NCBI RefSeq assembly: GCF_002294995.1
Contig: NZ_NSGF01000015.1
Coordinates: 79,193-143,192, forward strand
Source of the DNA: Mesorhizobium sp. WSM3860
GTDB lineage: Bacteria > Pseudomonadota > Alphaproteobacteria > Rhizobiales > Rhizobiaceae
Length of the DNA stretch: 64,000 bases
Reading direction: 5' to 3'
Position 1 is the stretch's first letter. Every line of letters begins with the position of its first letter. Positions 28,431 through 37,030 of this stretch are shown piece after piece. The translations under genes were made by a program, and so were the position numbers. A model generated the notes under the pieces. It did not search any database, was not told the DNA's origin, and saw only the letters and a list, made by a program, of their open reading frames with translations.

Positions 28431-29291
28431 TCATCGCGTGTCGGCAGCGGGGTCGAGCTTCAACGCGCCACGCCGGATCTCGAACAGCATGACGCCGGTA
28501 GCAACCGCCAGATTGAGAGAATCGGCGCGCCCGGCCTGCGGGATCCTGAGCAGCCGGTCGCAACTATCCGCGAGGCTGTCGGGCAGGCCCTGCTGCTCAT
28601 TGCCCATCAAGAGCAGCACCGGGCCTCTCGAAAAGTCGACCGAACGGAAATCGACGGCGCCCTTCAGATGCGTTCCGGCGACGAGGCCCGGAAAGTCGCG
28701 CCGCCAGGCCAGAAAAGCCTGCTCCGTCGCCTTCGCGACCGGCACGGCAAAGATCGAGCCCATGGTGGCGCGCACCGTTTCCAGCGAAAACGGATCGGTA
28801 GTGTCGCCAACGAGGATGACGCCCTTGGCGCCGACGGCGTCGACGGTGCGGATGACCGTGCCGAGATTGCCGGGATCGCGAACGCGGTCGAGCGCGACCC
28901 AGACGTCGCCGTCCGTGGCGCGGATATCCTTCAGCGGCAGCGTCTGCTGGACGAAGACGCCGACGACCATTTGCGGGTTTTCCCGGCGGGTGATTGCCGC
29001 CAGCACCTTTTCCGAGACTTCGAGCACGGTGCCGCCGGCGGCGACCGTGCGCGCCGCGACCTTTTCTATCGCCGCGTTGCCGCGCCCGGCCTTGGCGAAG
29101 ACGAGCGTCCTGATCGACCAGCCGAGGTCGAGCGCGTCGATGACCAGCTTCAGGCCTTCCGCCATGAAGGCGTTCTGCTGGTCGCGGAACTTCTTCAGGG
29201 CCAGCGCCTTGATGTCCTTGACCAGCGGATTGGCGAGGCTGGTGACTTCCTTGACCTGCCCAACGGGCCGGGCTCCATCATGCGGGACCAT
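28431..29291 (-). CDS. TrmH (SpoU) family RNA 2'-O-methyltransferase
   Basis: A 286-residue SPOUT methyltransferase. An N-terminal substrate-binding domain (about 1-105, SLANPLVKDIKALALKKFR) precedes the knotted catalytic domain. Motif 1 is LDRVRDPGNLGTVIRT (near 130), motif 2 LLLMGNEQQGLP (near 225) and motif 3 IPQAGRADSLNLAVATGV (near 250). Targets are ribose 2'-OH groups in rRNA or tRNA; the nucleotide cannot be assigned. Its ATG directly abuts the stop codon of the upstream methyltransferase, so the two are co-translated. Confidence 0.93.
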   Translation of the reverse strand: MVPHDGARPVGQVKEVTSLANPLVKDIKALALKKFRDQQNAFMAEGLKLVIDALDLGWSIRTLVFAKAGRGNAAIEKVAARTVAAGGTVLEVSEKVLAAITRRENPQMVVGVFVQQTLPLKDIRATDGDVWVALDRVRDPGNLGTVIRTVDAVGAKGVILVGDTTDPFSLETVRATMGSIFAVPVAKATEQAFLAWRRDFPGLVAGTHLKGAVDFRSVDFSRGPVLLLMGNEQQGLPDSLADSCDRLLRIPQAGRADSLNLAVATGVMLFEIRRGALKLDPAADTR

Positions 29292-30476
29292 TCAAGCCAC
29301 CCAGCGCGAGAACAGCGAGGTCGATAGCGCGCGGCCGGCGGATTTCTCGCGGATGATCAGCTCGCCGGATTCGACCGTGCCGCCCATGCCGGCGAAGGCG
29401 TCCCGCATCAAGGCATGGATGGCGAAGAAGGAGGCGCGGATCGAATAGGCGGTCAGCACCACGGCGATCGGCTTCGGCGTCAGGATCGAGCGGCAGAGAT
29501 CGGTGAGGCCCGGCAGATCCTCGAACAATTGCCAGACTTCGCCCTTGGGACCGCGGCCATAGGCGGGCGGGTCGAAGAGCACGATGTCATAGTGGCTGCC
29601 ACGGCGCTCCTCACGCTCGGCGAACTTGACCGCGTCCTCGACGATCCAGCGGATCGGCTTATCGGAAAGGCCGGCTCTCTCCTGGTTCTCGCGCGCCCAT
29701 CCGATCGCCTTCTTCGAGGCGTCGACATGAGTGACCTCGGCGCCGGCGCGCGCCGCCACCAGCGAGGCAAGGCCGGTATAGCCGAAGAGGTTCAGCACCT
29801 TGACCGGTCGCTTTGCCGCGGCGATCAGCCCGGCCATGTGGTCCCAATGCGAGGCTTGTTCGGGAAAGACGCCGACATGGCGGAATGAGGTGAAGCGGCC
29901 GAGATAGTCGATGCCGTCATGCTTCATCGGCCACGTCTCGCCGAGCGGCGTTTTTGGAAAACGCCAGCGGCCGATGCCTTCCTCGTCGGTGTCGCCGGTG
30001 AAGATGGCGTCGGCGCGCTGCCATTCCTTGGCGGGAAGCGCGCGCTGCCAGATCGCCTGGCCTTCGGGGCGCACGATGCGGTAGGGCCCATACTGCTCTA
30101 GTTTTTCGCCGGCGCCGCTGTCCAGCAGAGCATAGTCGGCATTGGGCGCGACTTCGAGGATCAGCGGCAGGCGCTCGGCGGGCAACGGGCCTTCGCGGCG
30201 TGCAAGAGGACGCTGCGCTGATTTTGTTTCCTGACGAGGGTGCGGCTCCGACCTCTCCGCCGAAGCCGCCTCCCGCAGCCGCGACCGGCTGGGGGGATTC
30301 GCCGGCTGGCGCGGACGGTTGTCGCGGTTTCGGTCGCGAAAGGACTTCAAGAACAATCTCCGGAACGGCACGCCGCTTTTGGCATAGGCCCTTCGGCTTC
30401 GCAACCGGATGGTCCGGCGCTGTTCTATCGCGATGCGATGGACCTCGCCCGAAGAAACGGGCAAATCTCCGGTCAT
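29292..30476 (-). CDS. Class I SAM-dependent (RlmI-like) rRNA methyltransferase
   Basis: A Rossmann-fold methyltransferase. Its SAM motif is VKVLNLFGYTGLASLVAARAGAEVTHVDASKKAI, and the DPPAYGRG catalytic tetrapeptide region is typical of C5/N-methylating RlmI/RlmL-type enzymes. The conserved part begins at PLILEVAPNADYALLDSG. The N-terminal 80-100 residues are Arg-rich and probably mis-assigned: ATG 30476 is the last upstream ATG compatible with the divergent regulator, but a start nearer 30200-30350 (for example an in-frame TTG) is equally possible. It leads the operon with the TrmH-family gene and lspA. Confidence 0.85.
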   Translation of the reverse strand: MTGDLPVSSGEVHRIAIEQRRTIRLRSRRAYAKSGVPFRRLFLKSFRDRNRDNRPRQPANPPSRSRLREAASAERSEPHPRQETKSAQRPLARREGPLPAERLPLILEVAPNADYALLDSGAGEKLEQYGPYRIVRPEGQAIWQRALPAKEWQRADAIFTGDTDEEGIGRWRFPKTPLGETWPMKHDGIDYLGRFTSFRHVGVFPEQASHWDHMAGLIAAAKRPVKVLNLFGYTGLASLVAARAGAEVTHVDASKKAIGWARENQERAGLSDKPIRWIVEDAVKFAEREERRGSHYDIVLFDPPAYGRGPKGEVWQLFEDLPGLTDLCRSILTPKPIAVVLTAYSIRASFFAIHALMRDAFAGMGGTVESGELIIREKSAGRALSTSLFSRWVA

Positions 30477-31185
30477 GTCCCGTTCCGAACGCCTGCTCGA
30501 CCTGATCCAGATTCTGCGCCGCCACCGCCGGCCGGTCTGCGGCCGCACGCTTGCGGATGAAATGGGCGTGTCGATCCGTACGCTCTATCGCGACATCGCG
30601 ACGCTGCAGGGGCAGGGCGCGCCAATCGAAGGCGAGGCGGGGCTGGGCTATGTGCTGAAGCCCGGCTTCATGCTGCCGCCGCTAATGTTCACCGACGAGG
30701 AGATCGAGGCGATCGTGCTCGGCTCGCGCTGGGTGGCGAAACAGCCGGACAAGCGGCTGGCCGCGGCGGCGACGGATGCGCTGTCCAAGATCGCGGCGGT
30801 GCTGCCGGACGATCTGCGCGAGGATCTCGACGCCACGACGCTGCTGGTCGGGCCGAGTTCAGCGAGCGGCGAGGCGATCGATCTCGGCATCGTCAGGCAG
30901 GCGATCCGCAGCGAGCGCAAGCTCGGCTTCCTCTACCGCGACGCTGGCGGCGCCGCGTCTGAGCGCATGGTCTGGCCGTTCGCGCTCGGCTTCTTCGACA
31001 AGGTGCGGGTGATGGTGGCGTGGTGCGAATTGCGCCAGGATTTCCGGCATTTCCGCGCCGACCGCATGTCCGCTCTCACAGCCACCGAGATCCGCTATCC
31101 GCGCCGCCGCCAGGCGATGCTCAAGGAATGGCGAGCGACGCTCGATGGATCGGCGCGGAAGACGGCGCAGGAGTCTGCTGACTGA
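30475..31185 (+). CDS. YafY-type HTH/WYL transcriptional regulator
   Basis: A 236-residue DeoR/HTH_11 plus WYL-domain protein. The winged helix covers residues about 5-55 (SERLLDLIQILRRHRRPVCGRTLADEMGVSIRTLYRDI). The WYL-like domain lies about 140-225, with LGFLYRDAGG near 145. Such regulators sit beside the gene they control, here the VOC protein 69 bp downstream. The ATG at 30475 shares a CATG with the upstream-most possible start of the divergent methyltransferase. The ligand is unknown. Confidence 0.9.
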   Translation: MSRSERLLDLIQILRRHRRPVCGRTLADEMGVSIRTLYRDIATLQGQGAPIEGEAGLGYVLKPGFMLPPLMFTDEEIEAIVLGSRWVAKQPDKRLAAAATDALSKIAAVLPDDLREDLDATTLLVGPSSASGEAIDLGIVRQAIRSERKLGFLYRDAGGAASERMVWPFALGFFDKVRVMVAWCELRQDFRHFRADRMSALTATEIRYPRRRQAMLKEWRATLDGSARKTAQESAD

Positions 31186-31186
31186 T

Positions 31187-31200
31187 TTCTGCTGCCAGAA
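31187..31200. promoter_or_regulatory. Inverted repeat before the VOC gene
   Basis: TTCTG (31187-31191) and CAGAA (31196-31200) flank 4 bp just after the YafY-type stop codon. This is a possible operator for that regulator at the VOC promoter. Short, so chance is not excluded. Confidence 0.3.
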
Positions 31201-31254
31201 TCTGACAGTGGGATGGTCTAGCTTGGCCAAGGTTCAGACACCTTGGAGACCGAC

Positions 31255-31632
31255 ATGACCACGCCCAATTTCGTCATCCTCTATGTCGACAGCCCCGAGA
31301 AGAGCGGCGCGTTCTACGCCTCGCTGCTCGGGCGCCAGCCGGTCGAGGCCTCGCCCACCTTCGCCATGTTCGTCCTCGACAACGGCTTCAGGCTCGGCTT
31401 GTGGTCGCGCCACACGGTTGAACCGGCGGCCGCCGCCGCGGGCGGAGGCGGCGAGCTCGTGCTTGCGGTGGAGAATTCGGCCGCGGTCGACGCCACGCAT
31501 GCGGACTGGGCGGGACGCGGGCTGAAAATACCGCAGGCGCCGGTCGATCTCGACTTCGGCCGCACCTTCGTCGCGCTCGATCCCGATGGTCATCGGCTGC
31601 GTGTCTACTGGCCGAACGAGGCAGGACAGTAG
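31255..31632 (+). CDS. VOC (glyoxalase/bleomycin-resistance) family protein
   Basis: A 125-residue vicinal-oxygen-chelate protein, MTTPNFVILYVDSPEKSGAFYASLLG, with the paired beta-alpha-beta-beta-beta units. The C-terminal FVALDPDGHRLRVYWP is the typical second-unit ending with a metal Glu replaced or shifted. It may sequester or modify a toxic small molecule. The ATG at 31255 follows TTGGAGACC. Regulated in all likelihood by the YafY-type gene just upstream. Substrate unknown. Confidence 0.88.
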   Translation: MTTPNFVILYVDSPEKSGAFYASLLGRQPVEASPTFAMFVLDNGFRLGLWSRHTVEPAAAAAGGGGELVLAVENSAAVDATHADWAGRGLKIPQAPVDLDFGRTFVALDPDGHRLRVYWPNEAGQ

Positions 31633-31633
31633 G

Positions 31634-31697
31634 GCAATAGGCAATAGGCAATAGGCAATAGGGTGTGTGCTTCGTTATTGCCCACTACCCTATTCCC
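31634..31697. repeat. Heptamer tandem repeat with imperfect inverted arm
   Basis: GCAATAG occurs four times in tandem (31634-31661). GGTGTGTGCTTCG follows, then a degenerate inverted arm (ATTGCCC, ACTACCC, TATTCCC) at 31677-31697. It resembles the element at 23306-23392 in plan and in the GTGTGCT core, and again lies between convergent genes (VOC and ornithine cyclodeaminase). Confidence 0.8.
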
Positions 31698-32669
31698 CTA
31701 CGGGCTTGTGCTGAGCGCCTTGTAGACGGCGATACCGGCAGCAAGGTCCTCGAGTGCAGCGCCGACCGACTTGAACAGCGTGATCTCGTCGTCGCTCTGC
31801 CGACCGCCTTTTTGGCCACGCGCCAGTTCGTGCAGGTCGGCGACGATCGCTTCAGGCTTCAGGACACCGGAAGCCAATGGCTGCACGATGTCGCCGGCCT
31901 CCTTGGTGGCGCCGGCGCGGGTATCGACATAAACGCGAGCGCGGGAAATTGCATCATCGTCGCTCTCGCGCATTTGCGGCGTGAAGCCGCCGACCAGATC
32001 GACATGGGCCCCGGGCTTCAACAGCGCGCCCTTGATCAGCGGCGCGGTCGTGATCGTCGCCGACGACACGATGTCGGCCTCGCCAAGCTCGGTTTCGAGG
32101 TCGCCGGCCACGCTCGCCGGGAGGCCTTCGGCGCGCAGCGCCGCCGCTACCTTTTCGGCATTGGCCGGCGTGCGGTTCCAGATGCGGATCGACTTGACCG
32201 GCCTGGCCGCCGAATGCGCCTTGGCGAGGAAAGGTGACAGCGCGCCGGCGCCGATCACCAAGAGCCGCGAGGCGTCCTCGCGGGCGAGATAGGATGCGGC
32301 GAGCGCCGAGGCGCAGGCGGTCCGCCATTGCGTCAGCCTCTGGCCGTCGATCAGGGCCTGGGGTTCGCCGGTCACGCCGTCGAGCAGCAGATAAAGGCCC
32401 ATCACCGCCGGCTTGCCGATGGCGTTGTTGTCCGGCGAGACGGTGACGATCTTGACGCCGATATGGCCGCCGGCCGAGGTGCCGGCCGCGTCGAAGTCGG
32501 TCCAGGCCGGCATCAACAAAAGCGTCGAGGCGGCGCCGTCCGGCCGCTCGACCGCGTGATGGTGACGCACCGGCTGCACGGCGCCTTCGCGGAAGGCGGC
32601 GCGCAGCGTCTCGACCAGACCTGAAAAGGTCAGAGCGCGGTCGACCTCGGCGGCCGAAATAGTCAGCAT
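31698..32669 (-). CDS. Ornithine cyclodeaminase/mu-crystallin family protein
   Basis: A 323-residue NAD(P)-binding OCD/mu-crystallin protein. Substrate-side motifs include HVGVKIVTVSPDNN-like GGHIGVKIVTVSP near residue 70. The dinucleotide motif is LLVIGAGALSPFLAKAH near 140, with the RIWNRTPANAEKVA second strand. It could convert ornithine to proline, reduce ketimines or act as alanine dehydrogenase; sequence alone does not decide. Cytosolic. It is upstream of no other gene in its direction before the repeat element, so it is probably monocistronic. Confidence 0.9.
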   Translation of the reverse strand: MLTISAAEVDRALTFSGLVETLRAAFREGAVQPVRHHHAVERPDGAASTLLLMPAWTDFDAAGTSAGGHIGVKIVTVSPDNNAIGKPAVMGLYLLLDGVTGEPQALIDGQRLTQWRTACASALAASYLAREDASRLLVIGAGALSPFLAKAHSAARPVKSIRIWNRTPANAEKVAAALRAEGLPASVAGDLETELGEADIVSSATITTAPLIKGALLKPGAHVDLVGGFTPQMRESDDDAISRARVYVDTRAGATKEAGDIVQPLASGVLKPEAIVADLHELARGQKGGRQSDDEITLFKSVGAALEDLAAGIAVYKALSTSP

Positions 32670-32691
32670 CGAAAGCTCCGTAAGGCGCTGT

Positions 32692-33024
32692 TCAGTTCGT
32701 CGGCTTGGGCAGCGCCGGTCCTTTCGGCGCAGCGGGTGCGCGGCTCACTGCCTGGCGCAGGTTCTCGGCCTCCAGCCCGCGCTGGCGCGCGAGCTTGCGG
32801 TAGTGGCCCTGCTTCACCCAGGTCGCCATGCTGCCGACGATCATGCCGGTGGCCAAGGCCAGGAACAGGAAGATGAAGAGCGGCAAATTCAGCGTCAGCG
32901 CCGGATTGCCCGGATGGAACGGGTCGAGCGTGAAAGCGACCGGACCGCGGTTGGCGACGGCAAGCGCGATCAGGATGACGGCCAGCGGCACGAAGACCAC
33001 GACGAGCATGACGCGATTGAACAT
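32692..33024 (-). CDS. LapA family (DUF1049) membrane protein
   Basis: A 110-residue inner-membrane protein with two hydrophobic helices (about 5-22 and 47-68), separated by a periplasmic-type loop with PVAFTLDPFHPGNPALTLNL, a hallmark of DUF1049/LapA. A basic coiled C-terminus (WVKQGHYRKLARQRGLEAENLRQ) is cytosolic. In E. coli LapA works with LapB in control of LPS synthesis. Here no lapB is adjacent, but it follows ihfB as is common. ATG 33024 has AGGAG 5 nt upstream. Confidence 0.88.
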   Translation of the reverse strand: MFNRVMLVVVFVPLAVILIALAVANRGPVAFTLDPFHPGNPALTLNLPLFIFLFLALATGMIVGSMATWVKQGHYRKLARQRGLEAENLRQAVSRAPAAPKGPALPKPTN

Positions 33025-33085
33025 CAAATCTCCTGGAGGTGGCTTAAACGCCGAACCCTCGTTTCCCGACCTGCCGGCGCAGCGC

Positions 33086-33370
33086 CTATTTGCCGCCGTT
33101 CAGCCTTTCGCGCAACTCCTTGCCGGTCTTGAAGAACGGCACCCACTTCTCCTCGACCTCGACGGATTCGCCGGTGCGGGGGTTGCGGCCGGTGCGGGCA
33201 GGGCGGTTTTTCACCGAAAAGGCGCCGAAACCGCGCAACTCGACCCTGTTGCCTTCGGCGAGCGCGTCGGTGATCTCGTCAAAGATCGCGCCGACGATGT
33301 TTTCAACGTCGCGGAGGAAAAGATGGGGGTTGCGCGCGGCAATGATCTGCACAAGCTCGGACTTGATCAT
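33086..33370 (-). CDS. ihfB: Integration host factor subunit beta
   Basis: A 94-residue HU/IHF-fold protein with the beta-arm signature GFGAFSVKNRPARTGRNPRTGESVEV and start MIKSELVQIIAARNPHL typical of the beta subunit. It pairs with IhfA (not in this window) to bend DNA, which is relevant to sigma-54 promoters; rpoN lies 3.7 kb away. It is the second gene of a likely sppA-ihfB-lapA run on the minus strand. Confidence 0.96.
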   Translation of the reverse strand: MIKSELVQIIAARNPHLFLRDVENIVGAIFDEITDALAEGNRVELRGFGAFSVKNRPARTGRNPRTGESVEVEEKWVPFFKTGKELRERLNGGK

Positions 33371-33445
33371 GAACGTTCCCCGTAAACCACTGCGGTCAAA
33401 TATCAGGATGATTTTATTGCTTTATTTGGCTCGTCCCAATGGTTG

Positions 33446-34399
33446 TCAAGGGTGCCAGACCGAAACGAGACCGTCAAGGAACAAGCGGTCGGCGCCAAGC
33501 TCGTGAATGATGTCGCCGCCGGCGTCCGGCAGGCCGAGCGCGTTGGCGACGGCTTTGGTCATGCTTTTCGAAAACAGGAAGCCGTGTCCTTCCGTATCCT
33601 TCCATTCGACGACCTTGAGCTTGCTGTCGACACCTTTGCTCGCCAGCCAGCTGATCGCCTCGGCTTCGCCGCCAACGGCATCAACCAAGTGATTGCCGAG
33701 TGCCTGGCGGCCGGTGAAGATCGAACCGTCGGCCAGCGCCTGCGCCTGCTCACGGGTCATCTTGCGCCGCTCGGCGACAATGCCGACGAACCAGTCATAG
33801 CTGTCGAGGATGAGCTTGCGCACCATGGCGCGCTCGTCGTCGTTGGTCGGCTTGAAGGGCGAGGGCGCAGCCTTCAGCGGCGAGGACTTCACCTCTTCGA
33901 GCTTGATGCCGAGCTTGTCCATCAGGCCGCTCACGTCGGGATACTGGATCAGCACGCCGATGGATCCGACGATCGAGGTCTTGCGGGCGACGATGTGGTC
34001 GGCCGCGCTTGCGATCATATAGCCGGCGGACGCGGCCAGCGTGCCGACCTCGGCTACCACCGGCTTGTCGGCGGCAAGCTTGCGCACTTCCTCATAGATC
34101 GACTCGCCGCCGACCGTGGTGCCTCCGGGCGAATCGATCGACAGGATGACGCCCTTCACCGTTGCGGACTTGCGGATCGTCTCCAGTCTTTTGATCAGCT
34201 CCTCGTCCTCGGTGATCGTGCCTTCGATCTTGACCTTGGCAATGTGGTCGATCGCCTGACCGGTGAAATCATCACCGTAGATCCATGCCGAAAACGCGAT
34301 CAGCGCTGCCGCCAGAACCACAAACGCGGTCACGCGCCAGAACGTCAGCTTGCGGCGCAAGCGGCGGCGGTCGATCAGGTCGTCGGCTCTCATTGCCAT
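33446..34399 (-). CDS. sppA: Signal peptide peptidase SppA (short form)
   Basis: A 317-residue S49 serine peptidase. One N-terminal membrane helix (about 20-42) anchors it, facing the periplasm. VKGVILSIDSPGGTTVGGE (near 90) and the nucleophile region LAASAGYMIASAADHIVA (near 130) are the family motifs, followed by the SIVGSIGVL block with the catalytic Lys downstream. It degrades cleaved signal peptides in the membrane. The short form has one S49 domain, unlike the double-length E. coli enzyme. ATG 34399 has GAGG 7 nt upstream; the GTG 12 bp further out is less well placed. Confidence 0.92.
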   Translation of the reverse strand: MAMRADDLIDRRRLRRKLTFWRVTAFVVLAAALIAFSAWIYGDDFTGQAIDHIAKVKIEGTITEDEELIKRLETIRKSATVKGVILSIDSPGGTTVGGESIYEEVRKLAADKPVVAEVGTLAASAGYMIASAADHIVARKTSIVGSIGVLIQYPDVSGLMDKLGIKLEEVKSSPLKAAPSPFKPTNDDERAMVRKLILDSYDWFVGIVAERRKMTREQAQALADGSIFTGRQALGNHLVDAVGGEAEAISWLASKGVDSKLKVVEWKDTEGHGFLFSKSMTKAVANALGLPDAGGDIIHELGADRLFLDGLVSVWHP

Positions 34400-34706
34400 G
34401 GTCAGCCTCACATTCGGTGGGAAAGGACGCTTTTAAAGCAACCATCCGCGCGGGGCTACCGTTTCCTGACGCCCTGGTTCCTGACAAGTCTTGGCGCAAC
34501 GCGGCGGTCACGACGACCTCACGAAAAATTAACGCAGCCCGTTCCTATCTGCTATGAAGAGCTGGCAGTGCAGCCGGATTCGTCCTAGTCGTACCGTAGT
34601 AGCCGTCACATTTTTGCAGTTTTCCTCCGCTTGTGCTTGCTTGCGGGGACCGGCATACCACCTATAGGCGGTGTTTGGCGGGGCAAGGGCTCATTAGAAA
34701 ATAGTC

Positions 34707-35420
34707 ATGTTGGCGCGATCTGACGAAACGAGCGATGCCGAAACGGTATCGGCTGCCGCTGGCGAAAGCGGCACGCGCGGCGATGCGTTCGATCGTGCGC
34801 AGCGGCATTCGCGCCGCGTGCGCGTGCTGAAATTCGCCGTGCCGCTGCTGGCGGCGGCAATTGCTATCGCCTTTCCGGTCTATTCGTATCTCGCCGCGCC
34901 GGTGTCGATCTCGGTACAGGCCGACGGCACAGCCTTTTCGAACGGCAAGCTGGTGATGGCCAATCCCAAGCTCAACGGCTTCACCAAGCAGAAACTGCCT
35001 TACTCGCTGACGGCGACCAGGGCGACCCAGGATGTCGGCAAGCAGGGTATCATCGACCTCGAAGGCATCAACGCCAAGCTGCCCGTCGCCAGCGACAATG
35101 TGGTGGCGGTCAACGCCGCGCATGGCATCTACGACCGCGACGCCAACACGATGGACCTCACAAGCGATGTCCTGGTGACGACGAGCGACGGCATGGAAGC
35201 CAAGTTCAAATCGGTCTTCCTAGACATGGGCAAAGGTTCTATGAAGACGGATAATCCGGTCGATGTTAGCCGCGGCGGATCGCGCATCACCGCCGACTCG
35301 ATGTCGGTGGAAGAAAACGGCAAGGTCGTGGTCTTCGAGAACCGGGTGCGCGTCAACATCGATGCGGCAAGTCTGAAGGCGGCAGAGGCAAAGGGCGGAG
35401 AGCAGAATGCGTCGCAGTAG
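34707..35420 (+). CDS. lptC: LPS export protein LptC
   Basis: A 237-residue bitopic membrane protein. A cytosolic N-terminus of about 45 residues precedes one helix (about 46-68, LKFAVPLLAAAIAIAFPVYSYL). The periplasmic OstA-like beta-jellyroll follows, with GQGIIDLEGINAKL-like repeats and VEENGKVVVFENRVRV near the end. LptC receives LPS from LptB2FG and hands it to LptA. It is longer at the N-terminus than E. coli LptC (191 aa), as usual in Rhizobiales. No strong ribosome site precedes the ATG. Its end overlaps the lptA start by 14 bp. Confidence 0.9.
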   Translation: MLARSDETSDAETVSAAAGESGTRGDAFDRAQRHSRRVRVLKFAVPLLAAAIAIAFPVYSYLAAPVSISVQADGTAFSNGKLVMANPKLNGFTKQKLPYSLTATRATQDVGKQGIIDLEGINAKLPVASDNVVAVNAAHGIYDRDANTMDLTSDVLVTTSDGMEAKFKSVFLDMGKGSMKTDNPVDVSRGGSRITADSMSVEENGKVVVFENRVRVNIDAASLKAAEAKGGEQNASQ

Positions 35421-36024
35421 TTCGGCAAGGCTTGCAGCGGCGGCCTCTCTGTTCATGTTGCTCGGGGCGGTGCCAGCGCTTGCCCAGTCCGGCGGCACCA
35501 GCCAGATGTCCGGCCTGAAACTATCGGGCGATCAGCCGATCCAGATCGAAAGCGACAAGCTCGAGGTCCGTCAGGCCGACAGCGCGGCGATCTTCAGCGG
35601 CAACGTCACCGTCAATCAGGGGCCGACGCTGCTCAAGGCCGGCAAGATGACTGTCTACTACGTCAAGGATCCAAACGCTCCCAAAGGCGCGGCGGCCGGC
35701 GCATCGGCGATGACGGGCGCAGCCAACATCGATCACCTCGTCGTCGAGAACAAAGTCTATATCAAGTCGAACGACCAGATCGCCACCGGCGACAAGGGCA
35801 CGTTCGACATGAAGACGCAGGTGCTCGTTCTTTCCGGCAGCGAAGTGGTGCTCTCGCAGGGCGACAACGTGCTCAAGGGCTGCAAGCTCACCGTTCAGAT
35901 GAAAAGCGGCCTTGCCAATGTCGACGGCTGCGGCACCGGCGGTCGCGTAATCATGTCGATCACGCCGCAGAAGCAGGGCGCGCCCCAAAAGGGCACGGCC
36001 CAGCAGGGAGCGTCGAGCAACTAA
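35407..36024 (+). CDS. lptA: LPS transport periplasmic protein LptA
   Basis: A 205-residue periplasmic OstA/LptA protein. A signal peptide (LAAAASLFMLLGAVPALAQ, cleavage near residue 27) precedes the jellyroll repeats: PIQIESDKLEVRQADSAAIFSGNVTVNQG near 40 and YIKSNDQIATGDKGTFDMKTQ near 118. LptA monomers form the bridge that carries LPS across the periplasm. A Gln/Ala-rich tail ends the protein. The ATG lies inside the 3' end of lptC, and the stop overlaps the lptB start (TAATG). Confidence 0.93.
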   Translation: MRRSSSARLAAAASLFMLLGAVPALAQSGGTSQMSGLKLSGDQPIQIESDKLEVRQADSAAIFSGNVTVNQGPTLLKAGKMTVYYVKDPNAPKGAAAGASAMTGAANIDHLVVENKVYIKSNDQIATGDKGTFDMKTQVLVLSGSEVVLSQGDNVLKGCKLTVQMKSGLANVDGCGTGGRVIMSITPQKQGAPQKGTAQQGASSN

Positions 36025-36842
36025 TGGCCGGCGTATCGTCGCTGCTGGCCCGCCTCCCGGGGCGGACAGCCGCAAAAACGTCTGCTCCGGCAACGGTCGG
36101 CGCCGACAAGGCGAAGTTCAAGGGCACCCTGATCGCCAAGGGTCTGACCAAGAGCTACAAGGGTCGCAAGGTGGTGAGCGGCGTGACGCTCGGCGTGCGG
36201 GCCGGCGAGGCCGTCGGACTGCTTGGGCCCAACGGCGCCGGCAAGACCACCTGTTTCTACATGGTCACCGGTCTCGTGCCGGTGGACGAAGGCACGATCG
36301 AGATCGACGGCTTCGACGTCACCTCGATGCCGATGTACCGGCGCGCCCGCCTCGGCATCGGCTATCTGCCGCAGGAAGCGTCGATCTTCCGTGGCCTCAA
36401 CGTCGAGCAGAACATTCGCGCCGTTCTGGAAGTGGTGGAAAAGAGCCGCAAGGAACGCGAGCGCACGCTCGACGAACTGCTCGAGGAATTCCACATCAGC
36501 CATCTGCGTAAGGCGCCGTCGATGTCGCTGTCGGGCGGCGAAAGACGGCGCCTCGAGATCGCGCGGGCGCTGGCGACCCGGCCGGCCTACATGCTGCTCG
36601 ACGAGCCCTTCGCCGGTATCGATCCGATCGCGGTCGCCGACATCCAGCAGCTCGTCCGCCATCTCACCGCACGCGGCATCGGCGTGCTGATCACCGACCA
36701 TAATGTGCGCGAGACGCTCGGCCTGATCGACCGCGCCTATATCATCCATGCCGGCCAAGTGCTGACGCATGGCCGCGCCGACGAGATCGTCGCCAACGCC
36801 GATGTGCGGCGGCTTTATCTCGGCGAGGGTTTTACGCTCTAA
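36024..36842 (+). CDS. lptB: LPS export ABC transporter ATPase LptB
   Basis: A 272-residue ABC ATPase. Walker A GPNGAGKTT is at residues 68-76, signature LSGGERRR near 169 and Walker B YMLLDEPF near 189; YLPQEASIFRGL is the LptB-type Q-loop region. An extra N-terminal stretch of about 30 residues precedes the usual start, as in other Rhizobiales. It powers LPS extraction by LptFG (encoded elsewhere). It is the third gene of the lptC-lptA-lptB operon, upstream of rpoN. Confidence 0.96.
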   Translation: MAGVSSLLARLPGRTAAKTSAPATVGADKAKFKGTLIAKGLTKSYKGRKVVSGVTLGVRAGEAVGLLGPNGAGKTTCFYMVTGLVPVDEGTIEIDGFDVTSMPMYRRARLGIGYLPQEASIFRGLNVEQNIRAVLEVVEKSRKERERTLDELLEEFHISHLRKAPSMSLSGGERRRLEIARALATRPAYMLLDEPFAGIDPIAVADIQQLVRHLTARGIGVLITDHNVRETLGLIDRAYIIHAGQVLTHGRADEIVANADVRRLYLGEGFTL

Positions 36843-36948
36843 ACGCGAAAATTCCAGTTCTGCGGCAATTTCTCGCTGAATTTTCCGGCTTTATGCCTGC
36901 TCTGCCCGCGAATAACGCTCCGGTAAGCCGTCTCTGCTAGCGTTTGCC

Positions 36949-36978
36949 TTGACAAGCAAAAGCCGGGCCAGTTTCTAT
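36949..36978 (+). promoter_or_regulatory. Putative sigma-70 promoter of rpoN
   Basis: TTGACA (36949-36954), preceded by C to give the alphaproteobacterial CTTGAC, and TTCTAT (36973-36978) 18 bp later, with the rpoN ATG 53 bp downstream. The -35 is perfect, the -10 is fair. Confidence 0.5.
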
Positions 36979-37030
36979 GCCCGACCGAAAACGGTAGCCC
37001 GATGCGTAGACGAGGCGTTTGAATCCAACC

